Assembly: GCF_006442975.2 (NCBI RefSeq)
Contig: NZ_CP083954.1
Span: forward strand, 1,929,501 to 1,993,500
Direction of reading: 5' to 3'
Length of the DNA: 64,000 bases
From: Mesorhizobium sp. B2-1-1
GTDB lineage: Bacteria > Pseudomonadota > Alphaproteobacteria > Rhizobiales > Rhizobiaceae
Below the pieces are notes generated by a model that had not been told where the DNA came from, searched no databases, and worked only from the letters and a program-made list of their open reading frames with translations. The translations under genes and the position numbers were made by a program. Positions 20,292-27,238 of the stretch are shown in pieces (position 1 is the stretch's first letter; the number at the start of each line of letters is the position of its first letter).

Positions 20292-21176
20292 ATGCTCTAC
20301 GACATCAGGCTTCACCTTCACTACGACTACGCCGCCGTCGCCGGCGGCGGCCGTCACCAGGTCCGCGTGTTGCCGCCGACCATCGACGGCGTGCAGCGCG
20401 TCGTCGCAGCGTCGCTATCCTTCGCGCCGGCGCCAAACGAACGCTCGGATTTTTCCGATTTCTTCGGCAACAACGTCACCTCGATCGCCTTCCGCGACGC
20501 GCATGACGCGCTCGACATCAGGATGAGCGCGCGCGTGGCGGTGTCGCGACCGGAACTCGGGCTCGACGTGTCGCCCGATCTTAGCCGGCTGCGTCAGGAG
20601 CTCGCCGCCATGCGCTCCCTGGCGCCGGATACACCGCACCATTTCCTGGCCGCCAGCGGTCACGCCGGCATCGATGCGGCGATCACCGCCTATGCGCGCG
20701 ATAGCGTCGGCGGCTCGGCCGCCGGTACGGCGATGAACCTCTGCAATCGCATCCACCGCGATTTCACCTATGATGGCGAGGCGACAACCGTGCGGACCCT
20801 GGCTGGCGACGCATTCCGGCTGAAGCGCGGGGTGTGCCAGGATTTCTCGCATATCATGATCGCCGGCCTGCGCGGGCTTGGCATACCGGCCGGCTATGTC
20901 AGCGGCTTCCTGCGCACCATTCCGCCCAAGGGCAAGGCCAGGCTGGAGGGCGCCGACGCCATGCATGCATGGGTCAAGGTGTGGTGCGGGCGCGATGCCG
21001 GCTGGCAGGAGTTCGACCCGACCAACGGCATGCGGGCCTCCAACGATCACATCACCGTCGGCTATGGCCGTGACTATTCGGATGTCGCGCCGATCGTCGG
21101 CGTTCTCAAGACCACCGGCGGACAGGTCGGAGAGCAAGCCGTCGACGTTATTCCGGTGGTGCTGGAGAAGACCTGA
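20292..21176 (+). CDS. Transglutaminase family cysteine peptidase-like protein
   Basis: A 294-residue stand-alone transglutaminase-like protein. The N-terminal beta-rich region (YDIRLHLHYDYAAVAGGGRH) is the bacterial transglutaminase N-domain. The catalytic Cys lies in RGVCQDFSHIMI near residue 182, His in DAMHAWVKVW near 222 and Asp in EFDPTNG. No signal peptide is visible. It follows the ATP-grasp fusion by 14 bases and ends the operon. The paired hydrolase-like and ligase-like activities could make and then cleave the same linkage; that is inference. Confidence 0.9.
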   Translation: MLYDIRLHLHYDYAAVAGGGRHQVRVLPPTIDGVQRVVAASLSFAPAPNERSDFSDFFGNNVTSIAFRDAHDALDIRMSARVAVSRPELGLDVSPDLSRLRQELAAMRSLAPDTPHHFLAASGHAGIDAAITAYARDSVGGSAAGTAMNLCNRIHRDFTYDGEATTVRTLAGDAFRLKRGVCQDFSHIMIAGLRGLGIPAGYVSGFLRTIPPKGKARLEGADAMHAWVKVWCGRDAGWQEFDPTNGMRASNDHITVGYGRDYSDVAPIVGVLKTTGGQVGEQAVDVIPVVLEKT

Positions 21177-21305
21177 CGTCAGGCCTGCTTGCGCAAAGCG
21201 CCTTGCAGGGTTCCGCCCGACGTGGGTGGCCGCCGACTTTTCGGACAGGAATGGAACCAGTGCTCGGCCCAGAGGCTTATCTACGGGTGTTTCCGTGGGG
21301 CCAGC

Positions 21306-22409
21306 ATGCTGCAGAAATCCGGATTGACTATCGACGGCGAGGCCGCACCAAAGAACGGCGCTCAGATCTCTGCCGAGGATGCCGCACTGATCTATGTCAG
21401 CGATACCGAGCCCGGTATCCGCCGACTGAAAGCGGGCAAGGGATTTTCCTACAGGGGACCTGACGGAAGGCCGGTCTCGGATGCCACCCGAGCGCGCATC
21501 GAGGCGATCGTTATCCCGCCGGCCTGGACGGATGTGTGGATCTCGCCCGAGGCGGACGGCCATATCCAGGCAACCGGCAGGGATCAGCGCGGGCGCAAGC
21601 AATATCGCTACCATCCGCGTTGGGCCGAGGAACGCGACAGCGCCAAATATTCGAGCCTTGTCGCTTTCGCCGAAAGCCTGCCGGAGCTTCGGCGCAGGAT
21701 CGACAGCGACCTGCGCCGCCATGGCCTGCCGCTCGAACGCGTCGTCGCCGCGATCGTCTGGCTGCTCGACAACACCATGATCCGAGTCGGCAACGCCGCT
21801 TACGCCCGCGACAACAAGAGCTTCGGCCTGACGACGCTGCGGGACCGCCATGTCGACATCAAGGGATCGAGCCTGCGGTTCGCCTTCAAGGGCAAATCGG
21901 GCAAGGAATGGAAATTGAAGCTGGTCGATCGCCGCATCGCGCGAATCGTGCGGGGCGCGCAGGACCTGCCGGGCCAAAAGCTGTTCCAGTATCTCGATGA
22001 GGACGGCAACAGACACCCGGTGCGCTCCGAGGACGTCAACCGCTACATCCGCGAGGCCATCGGCGATGCATTCAGCTCGAAACATTTCCGTACATGGGGC
22101 GGCACCATTCACGCCGCGTCGCTGTTCGCGCAAACGGTGCTGCCCGACAGCCAGGCACAGCAGAAACGGGCGATGAACAGCGTCATCGACAGGGTCGCCG
22201 AGCGGCTGGGCAACACGCGCGCCGTCTGCCGCCAATGCTATATCCATCCGCAAGTCTTCGAAGCATGGCTGCAGGGACGGCTGCTTGCCGAAATGGCGGA
22301 AGCCAACAAGCGCAAACGGTCGATAGACGGTCTCGATGACGAGGAAGCGCTCGTGCTGCGATGGCTGAAGACGCACGAAAGCGGACCCGCGGCAACCACC
22401 GGCCGCTGA
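21306..22409 (+). CDS. DNA topoisomerase IB (poxvirus type)
   Basis: A 367-residue type IB topoisomerase, which relaxes supercoils through a 3'-phosphotyrosyl nick without ATP. The catalytic set is complete: Arg in RVGNAAYARDNKSFGLTTL, Lys in FKGKSGKEWKL, Arg in SKHFRTWGGT, and the nucleophilic Tyr in CRQCYIHPQVF near residue 316. The ATG at 21306 is preferred over an earlier in-frame start because the family N-terminus begins with the following GLTID strand and ISAEDAALIYVSD. The 129-base gap upstream shows no other gene. Bacterial copies of this enzyme are common in rhizobia. Confidence 0.92.
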   Translation: MLQKSGLTIDGEAAPKNGAQISAEDAALIYVSDTEPGIRRLKAGKGFSYRGPDGRPVSDATRARIEAIVIPPAWTDVWISPEADGHIQATGRDQRGRKQYRYHPRWAEERDSAKYSSLVAFAESLPELRRRIDSDLRRHGLPLERVVAAIVWLLDNTMIRVGNAAYARDNKSFGLTTLRDRHVDIKGSSLRFAFKGKSGKEWKLKLVDRRIARIVRGAQDLPGQKLFQYLDEDGNRHPVRSEDVNRYIREAIGDAFSSKHFRTWGGTIHAASLFAQTVLPDSQAQQKRAMNSVIDRVAERLGNTRAVCRQCYIHPQVFEAWLQGRLLAEMAEANKRKRSIDGLDDEEALVLRWLKTHESGPAATTGR

Positions 22410-22412
22410 ATC

Positions 22413-22444
22413 CACGGCGCCTCGATTTTTTTATCGACGCCGTG
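22413..22444 (+). repeat. Long imperfect hairpin between the topoisomerase and the DGPF gene
   Basis: CACGGCG at the left pairs with CGCCGTG at the right, and TCGAT with ATCGA, with a two-base bulge and a T-rich loop. It starts four bases after the topoisomerase stop. There is no T-run after the stem, so it is not a standard terminator. It touches the candidate ECF42 promoter. Confidence 0.5.
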
Positions 22445-22469
22445 TCGGGATCGGTCCTAGTGTTTCGTC
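22443..22469 (+). promoter_or_regulatory. Candidate ECF42-type promoter
   Basis: TGTCGG at 22443-22448 and CGTC at 22466-22469 are 17 bases apart, close to the TGTCGA and CGTC elements I recall for ECF42 target promoters. It ends 24 bases before the DGPF start, so the sigma factor would drive its own operon. The match is by eye. Confidence 0.4.
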
Positions 22470-22493
22470 CTTTGACACAGAAGAGGACAAACC

Positions 22494-22868
22494 ATGCTCT
22501 ACGCGATCTTGTGCTATGCTTCCGAAGACGTCGTCTGCTCCTGGAGCAAAGAACAGGACGACAAGGTCATGGCCAACATTCTCGATGTCCAGCAGAAATA
22601 CGCGGACGCCGGCCGGCTTGGCCCGGTGGCGCGGCTTTTGCCGACGACGGCGGCGACGACGCTGAGGAAGGTCAAGGGCGAATCGATCGTCATCGACGGG
22701 CCGTTCGCCGAGACCAAGGAACAGTTCCTCGGCTTCTACACGCTCGAATGCGCCGATCTCGACGAGGCGGTGGAGTTCGCGCGCGAACTTTCCGAGGTCA
22801 ATCCGAGCGGCGGCTCCTACGAAATCCGGCCGGTATCCATCTTCAATCCCACTAGGGTCGCCGTATGA
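22494..22868 (+). CDS. DGPF/YciI-like domain protein, partner of ECF42 sigma factor
   Basis: A 124-residue YciI-like dimeric alpha-beta protein of the DGPF type. The name-giving motif appears as VIDGPFAETKEQFLGFYTLE around residues 65-84. These proteins are encoded beside ECF42 sigma factors across bacteria, and the pair here overlaps by four bases (ATGA). The biochemical role is unknown; the family is suspected to sense a ligand or to be the target gene of the sigma factor. The ATG at 22494 is preceded by AGAGGACA. Confidence 0.88.
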   Translation: MLYAILCYASEDVVCSWSKEQDDKVMANILDVQQKYADAGRLGPVARLLPTTAATTLRKVKGESIVIDGPFAETKEQFLGFYTLECADLDEAVEFARELSEVNPSGGSYEIRPVSIFNPTRVAV

Positions 22869-24127
22869 CCGAACTTGCCTGGATCAGCTCAGCGATCAGC
22901 GCCGCCCGCCCGCAGGCGATGGGTGCGCTGCTGCGCTATTTCCGCGACCTCGATACGGCGGAGGAAGCTTTCCAGGACGCTTGCCTCAGGGCGCTGAAGA
23001 ACTGGCCGCAGAACGGTCCGCCGCGCGATCCGGCGGCCTGGCTGATCTTCGTCGGACGCAACAGCGGCATCGACGCGGTGCGCAAGCGCGCCAAGCAGGC
23101 GCCGATGCCGGAAGAGGACCAGATATCTGATCTCGAGGACGCAGAGAGCGACATCGCCGAGCGGCTCGATGGCGCGCACTACCGCGACGACATATTGCGA
23201 CTGCTGTTCATCTGCTGCCATCCCGACCTGCCGGCAACGCAGCAGATCGCGGTGGCGCTGCGCATTGTCTCCGGCCTTACGGTCAAGCAGATCGCGCGCG
23301 CCTTCCTGGTCGGCGAAAGCGCCATGGAGCAGCGCATCACCCGCGCCAAGGCACGTATCGCCGACGCCGGCGTGCCGTTCGAGACGCCGGGCGCGGTGGA
23401 GCGCTCGGAGCGGCTCGCCGCAGTCGCAGCCATGGTCTACCTGATCTTCAACGAGGGCTATTCGATCAACAGCGGCGAGGCGCCAGCCCGCGCGCCGCTG
23501 TGCGAGGAGGCGATCCGGCTGGCCCGGCTGCTGCTCAGGCTGTTCCAGACCGAGCCGGAGATCATGGGGCTGACGGCGCTGCTGCTTCTCCAGCATGCGC
23601 GCGCACCGGCCCGCTTCGATGCGGACGGAGAGATCGTTCTGCTCGAGGATCAGGACCGCAGCCTGTGGAGCCGCAAGATGATCGATGAGGGGCTGGCGCT
23701 GGTCGACAAGGCGCTGCGCCACCGAAAGCCCGGCCCTTACCAGGTGCAGGCGGCGATTGCCGCGCTGCATGCGCGGGCTGAAAAGGCCGAGGACACGGAC
23801 TGGGTGGAGATCGACCTGCTCTACGGCCTGCTCGAACAAATGCAGCCGTCGCCTGTCGTCACCCTCAACCGTGCGGTTGCGGTCTCCAAGGTGCGTGGCC
23901 CGGAGGCCGCGCTCGCCATGATCGAGCCGCTGGAGCAGAGGCTTTCCGGCTATTTCCACTTCTTCGGCCTCAAGGGCGGGCTTTTGATGCAACTCGACCG
24001 GGGCGAGGAGGCGCGGGTCGCCTTCGATCGCGCCATCGCGCTTGCCAACACCGCGGCGGAAGCGGCCCATATACGCATGCACATCGACCGGCTGATGAAG
24101 GACAGCGCAGCGCGCACCGCAAGCTGA
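22865..24127 (+). CDS. ECF42-type RNA polymerase sigma factor with C-terminal TPR-like domain
   Basis: A 420-residue sigma factor, far longer than ordinary ECF proteins. Region 2 is near residues 15-85 (FRDLDTAEEAFQDACLRALK, then AAWLIFVGRNSGIDAVRKR). Region 4 is near 125-160 (TVKQIARAFLVGESAMEQRI). The extra C-terminal 230 residues are helical, with TPR-like repeats and the VTLNRAVAVSKVRGPEAAL block typical of the group. In ECF42 the extension, rather than an anti-sigma factor, controls activity, and no anti-sigma gene is present here. The start overlaps the DGPF stop. The ligand or stress that activates it is not evident. Confidence 0.9.
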   Translation: MTELAWISSAISAARPQAMGALLRYFRDLDTAEEAFQDACLRALKNWPQNGPPRDPAAWLIFVGRNSGIDAVRKRAKQAPMPEEDQISDLEDAESDIAERLDGAHYRDDILRLLFICCHPDLPATQQIAVALRIVSGLTVKQIARAFLVGESAMEQRITRAKARIADAGVPFETPGAVERSERLAAVAAMVYLIFNEGYSINSGEAPARAPLCEEAIRLARLLLRLFQTEPEIMGLTALLLLQHARAPARFDADGEIVLLEDQDRSLWSRKMIDEGLALVDKALRHRKPGPYQVQAAIAALHARAEKAEDTDWVEIDLLYGLLEQMQPSPVVTLNRAVAVSKVRGPEAALAMIEPLEQRLSGYFHFFGLKGGLLMQLDRGEEARVAFDRAIALANTAAEAAHIRMHIDRLMKDSAARTAS

Positions 24128-24298
24128 CCCTGGTTCAATGGTCTGGCCCGAGCTTGGACCATGCCGGGGTGGCGATTTTTTCCTGAAACCGCTATTGGCA
24201 CGCCAAGACAGCGCCACCCTGCGCCTGACCGCATAGGGAATGCACGGCGCAATGCTTTGACCACGCCACATGAATGGCGGGATCTGAAAGGGACAGAC

Positions 24299-25813
24299 AT
24301 GACGATAGCGAAGGAAACCGCCGAGCTGCTGGCGAAACTGGGTGTTGCCAAGGAGGCGCTTGTCGGCGGCGACCTGATCGTGCGCAGCCCGGTCACGGGC
24401 GAGCAGATCGCGGCATTGAGCACGATCTCGCCGACCGATGCGGCCAGGACCATCGATGCCGCGCACAAGGCGTTTCAGGCCTGGCGGCTGGTACCGGGCC
24501 CGAAGCGCGGCGAGCTGGTGCGGCTGCTCGGCGAGGAATTGCGCGCGCACAAGGCCGAACTTGGCCGGCTGGTGTCGATCGAGGTCGGCAAGATCCCCTC
24601 GGAAGGGCTCGGCGAAGTGCAGGAGATGATCGACATCTGCGACTTCGCCGTCGGTCTTTCCAGGCAATTGTACGGACTGACCATCGCCACCGAGCGCCCA
24701 GGACACCGCATGATGGAAACCTGGCATCCGCTCGGCGTGGTCGGCGTCATCTCCGCCTTCAACTTCCCAGTCGCGGTGTGGTCGTGGAATGCGGCGCTGG
24801 CGCTGGTCTGCGGCGACGCGGTGGTATGGAAGCCTTCCGAAAAAACGCCGCTGACGGCGCTTGCCTGCGAGGCGATCTTCAAGCGCGCCGTCAAGCGCTT
24901 CGGCACTGATGCGCCGGAAGGGCTCGCGTCGGTGCTGATCGGCGACCGCGCCGTCGGCGAGATTCTGGTGGATCATCCCAAGGTGCCGCTGGTCTCCGCC
25001 ACCGGCTCGACCCGCATGGGCCGCGACGTCGGCCCGCGCCTGGCCAAGCGTTTTGCACGCGCGGTGCTGGAGCTCGGCGGCAACAATGCCGGCATCGTCT
25101 GCCCGACCGCCGATCTCGACATGGCGTTGCGCGCGATTGCCTTTGGCGCGATGGGCACGGCGGGCCAGCGCTGCACGACGCTGAGGCGCCTGTTCGTGCA
25201 TGACAGCGTCTACGACGCCTTGGTACCGCGGCTGAAGAAGGCCTATCAGAGCGTCTCTGTCGGCAATCCGCTGGAGACGTCGGCGCTCGTTGGGCCGCTG
25301 ATCGACAAGGCAGCCTACGAAGCCATGCGGAAGGCGCTGCAGGAAGCGTCCGCCCACGGCGGCAAGGTGACCGGCGGCACGCGGGTCGAGAATGGCCATC
25401 CGGACGCCTACTACGTGCATCCGGCGCTAGTCGAAATGCCCAGCCAAGTGTCGCCGGTGACCGAAGAGACGTTCGCGCCGATCCTCTATGTGATGAAGTA
25501 TTCCGATTTCGACGCCGTGCTTGACGAGCACAATGCGGTGGGAGCGGGGCTGTCGTCGTCGATCTTCACCCGCGACCTGCAGGAGTCCGAGCGCTTTCTC
25601 GGCGTCGACGGCTCGGACTGCGGCATCGCCAATGTCAATATCGGCACGTCGGGCGCCGAGATCGGCGGCGCCTTCGGTGGTGAAAAGGAAACCGGGGGCG
25701 GCCGCGAGAGCGGCTCCGATGCGTGGAAAGCCTATATGCGCCGCGCCACCAACACGGTGAACTATTCCAAGGCGCTGCCGCTCGCCCAGGGTGTCTCCTT
25801 CGACATCGAGTGA
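24299..25813 (+). CDS. Aldehyde dehydrogenase, ALDH7 / aminoadipate-semialdehyde type
   Basis: A 504-residue NAD(P)-dependent aldehyde dehydrogenase. The catalytic Cys lies in GTAGQRCTTLRRLF near residue 288 and the catalytic Glu in VLELGGNNAGIV near 256. GSTRMGRDV is the NAD-binding turn. The GGNNAG form and MMETWHPLGVVGVISAFNFP are typical of the antiquitin/piperideine-6-carboxylate dehydrogenase branch, which converts 2-aminoadipate semialdehyde to aminoadipate in lysine breakdown. The ATG at 24299 follows AAAGGGACAGAC; the frame opens earlier without a good ribosome site. gcdH at 13.2 kb could act in the same pathway. The branch is likely, not certain. Confidence 0.88.
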   Translation: MTIAKETAELLAKLGVAKEALVGGDLIVRSPVTGEQIAALSTISPTDAARTIDAAHKAFQAWRLVPGPKRGELVRLLGEELRAHKAELGRLVSIEVGKIPSEGLGEVQEMIDICDFAVGLSRQLYGLTIATERPGHRMMETWHPLGVVGVISAFNFPVAVWSWNAALALVCGDAVVWKPSEKTPLTALACEAIFKRAVKRFGTDAPEGLASVLIGDRAVGEILVDHPKVPLVSATGSTRMGRDVGPRLAKRFARAVLELGGNNAGIVCPTADLDMALRAIAFGAMGTAGQRCTTLRRLFVHDSVYDALVPRLKKAYQSVSVGNPLETSALVGPLIDKAAYEAMRKALQEASAHGGKVTGGTRVENGHPDAYYVHPALVEMPSQVSPVTEETFAPILYVMKYSDFDAVLDEHNAVGAGLSSSIFTRDLQESERFLGVDGSDCGIANVNIGTSGAEIGGAFGGEKETGGGRESGSDAWKAYMRRATNTVNYSKALPLAQGVSFDIE

Positions 25814-25920
25814 CATTGCGGGTTCCGGCTCGGGTGACCTTGCGCACCCGGGCCGTTCTGCGGCCTGAGGTTCACTGCTGAGGGCAGTTATGCTGTCATT
25901 CTTCGTATGGTGCTGACGTC

Positions 25921-25942
25921 CCGCCGCCGAGGCGGTTTTTTT
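25921..25942 (+). terminator. Rho-independent terminator
   Basis: CCGCC-gccga-GGCGG is followed by seven T residues. It lies about 108 bases after the aldehyde dehydrogenase stop and before the tail of a convergent gene. The stem is short but the T-run is strong. Confidence 0.65.
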
Positions 25943-26001
25943 GTTTCAAAGGATACACAGCGGCACGGACCGCCTTCATAGCCTGGGCAGCGGCGAGTCT
26001 C

Positions 26002-26856
26002 TCAGTGGTCGGTGGAAAAGCATGCTGCGAAGGCGGCATCCACGATGGCCAGCTTGGCGGCCTGGACGGTCATGTATTCCTGAAAGAAGCGGTGCGAGAC
26101 CCACATCACGGAATTGCCGCGCTGGCCCAGCCAGCCGATGCTGCCGAGCGCCTCGGCATCGCGTAGTTTTCGGGCGAGGTGGGTGCGCGACAGTTTGAGC
26201 CAACTGGCGAATTCCGCCACCGAGACCACGCTGGTCGGAATCCGATCTAGGCCGGCATGGTCGGGGTCGATGCCGGACATGAGCCGATCCATGACGATGC
26301 CGCCATTGTTGAGCCAGATGAACAGGGAAAAGGTCTGGTTGGGTTCGCGCACCGGTTTGGACGAAAGCAGGCCGTCGGCCACGAGGGGCTGCAGGGCGGC
26401 GAGCATATCGGGCCGCTCCAGGTATCTCGCCAGCCGGTCCGCGCCGTCGAGTCGGTCAAGGGTCCGTAGATGTGCGTGCACCCATCCGGTGAATGTCCGC
26501 ACCGTGTCCGCTGTCGGCTGCAACGGGTGGGTGCGCCCGTCTCCGCCCGCGACGTATTCGGCGATGCGGTAATTCAGCATCTCCTTGATGAAAGCGTCGG
26601 CGGTGTTGCGGCTGGCGACCTTGTGCTGATGCACGAACTCGATGAAGCGCGACACCGTCAACGCGGTGCGACGGTCGCCCGGGTCGCGCCTGAAATGCAT
26701 GGCAAGGCCGACATGGCCCATCAGCCAGCGCTGCTGCGTGGCGAATATGGAAGCGAGCCGCGGGCTGGCTTCGTAGATGTGGATCAGCGCCAGCGACTGC
26801 TCCTGGACGTGGCGGTGCAGATCGGGATGAGCGGCTATGTCCTCGATGTCCAGCAT
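26002..26856 (-). CDS. Unassigned protein with a C-terminal helix-turn-helix-like segment
   Basis: A 284-residue, mostly helical protein that I cannot place in a named family. Near residues 207-232, SVAEFASWLKLSRTHLARKL looks like a helix-turn-helix, so a transcription regulator is likely. The N-terminal 120 residues are helical and His-rich (DLHRHVQEQSLALIHIYEAS). No signal peptide or membrane segment is visible. It stands alone between a terminator and a repeat-rich gap and shares no operon. The start at 26856 has only a weak upstream AGGAGG. Function unknown. Confidence 0.7.
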   Translation of the reverse strand: MLDIEDIAAHPDLHRHVQEQSLALIHIYEASPRLASIFATQQRWLMGHVGLAMHFRRDPGDRRTALTVSRFIEFVHQHKVASRNTADAFIKEMLNYRIAEYVAGGDGRTHPLQPTADTVRTFTGWVHAHLRTLDRLDGADRLARYLERPDMLAALQPLVADGLLSSKPVREPNQTFSLFIWLNNGGIVMDRLMSGIDPDHAGLDRIPTSVVSVAEFASWLKLSRTHLARKLRDAEALGSIGWLGQRGNSVMWVSHRFFQEYMTVQAAKLAIVDAAFAACFSTDH

Positions 26857-27238
26857 CCGCCTCCTTCTGGTTGGCCAAGCTTACTGCGCTCCAAGAGCGG
26901 GTCGCGTCGAAGCGGATTCATGCGACGCGCTTTTGGCTTTTTTCGTGCATGTCGTCCTCCCAAAACCGAGGTTACTTTTGGGCGACATGCATTAAGACAT
27001 TTTCAGCCTTGCGCTTTTGTGTCCAGATGAGACAGCTCGGACTAAAGTCCAGTTCTGTAGCCAATGATGGCGGCGAGACGTCGGCGGCAACCCACACGGC
27101 GGCAAGTACGGCGCGCTTAGCGATCTGGACAACCGCAGCTACGCCCCGGGTGTCGTTCTGCCGCCCGGCTATGATGGGCTGACGCGGGGTCCGCCGGCGC
27201 ATACGCATCGGGAGGCCGCCGATGGCGGGTTCTGCCGC
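26857..27238. other. Gene-free interval of 382 bases
   Basis: This interval separates the unassigned regulator (leftward, starting at 26856) from the 3' end of nasA. It holds the palindromic repeat at 26901-26991. The rest shows no convincing gene, terminator or promoter; short open frames on both strands have no recognisable product. Confidence 0.6.
26901..26991. repeat. Rhizobial intergenic palindromic repeat (two hairpins)
   Basis: The first hairpin pairs GCGTCG (26904-26909) with CGACGC (26923-26928) and is followed by T-rich sequence. The second is TGCATGTCG (26946-26954) with CGACATGCA (26983-26991), with CCCAAAA/TTTTGGG inside. I recognise the second as a very frequent intergenic repeat of Mesorhizobium and related genera. 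It sits in a gene-free gap, and only one copy is seen in this window. Confidence 0.7.

Noticed and set aside
22889..25420. An 843-codon minus-strand open frame
   Set aside because: Antisense to the sigma factor and aldehyde dehydrogenase genes, which have family signatures. No domain is recognisable in the antisense product.
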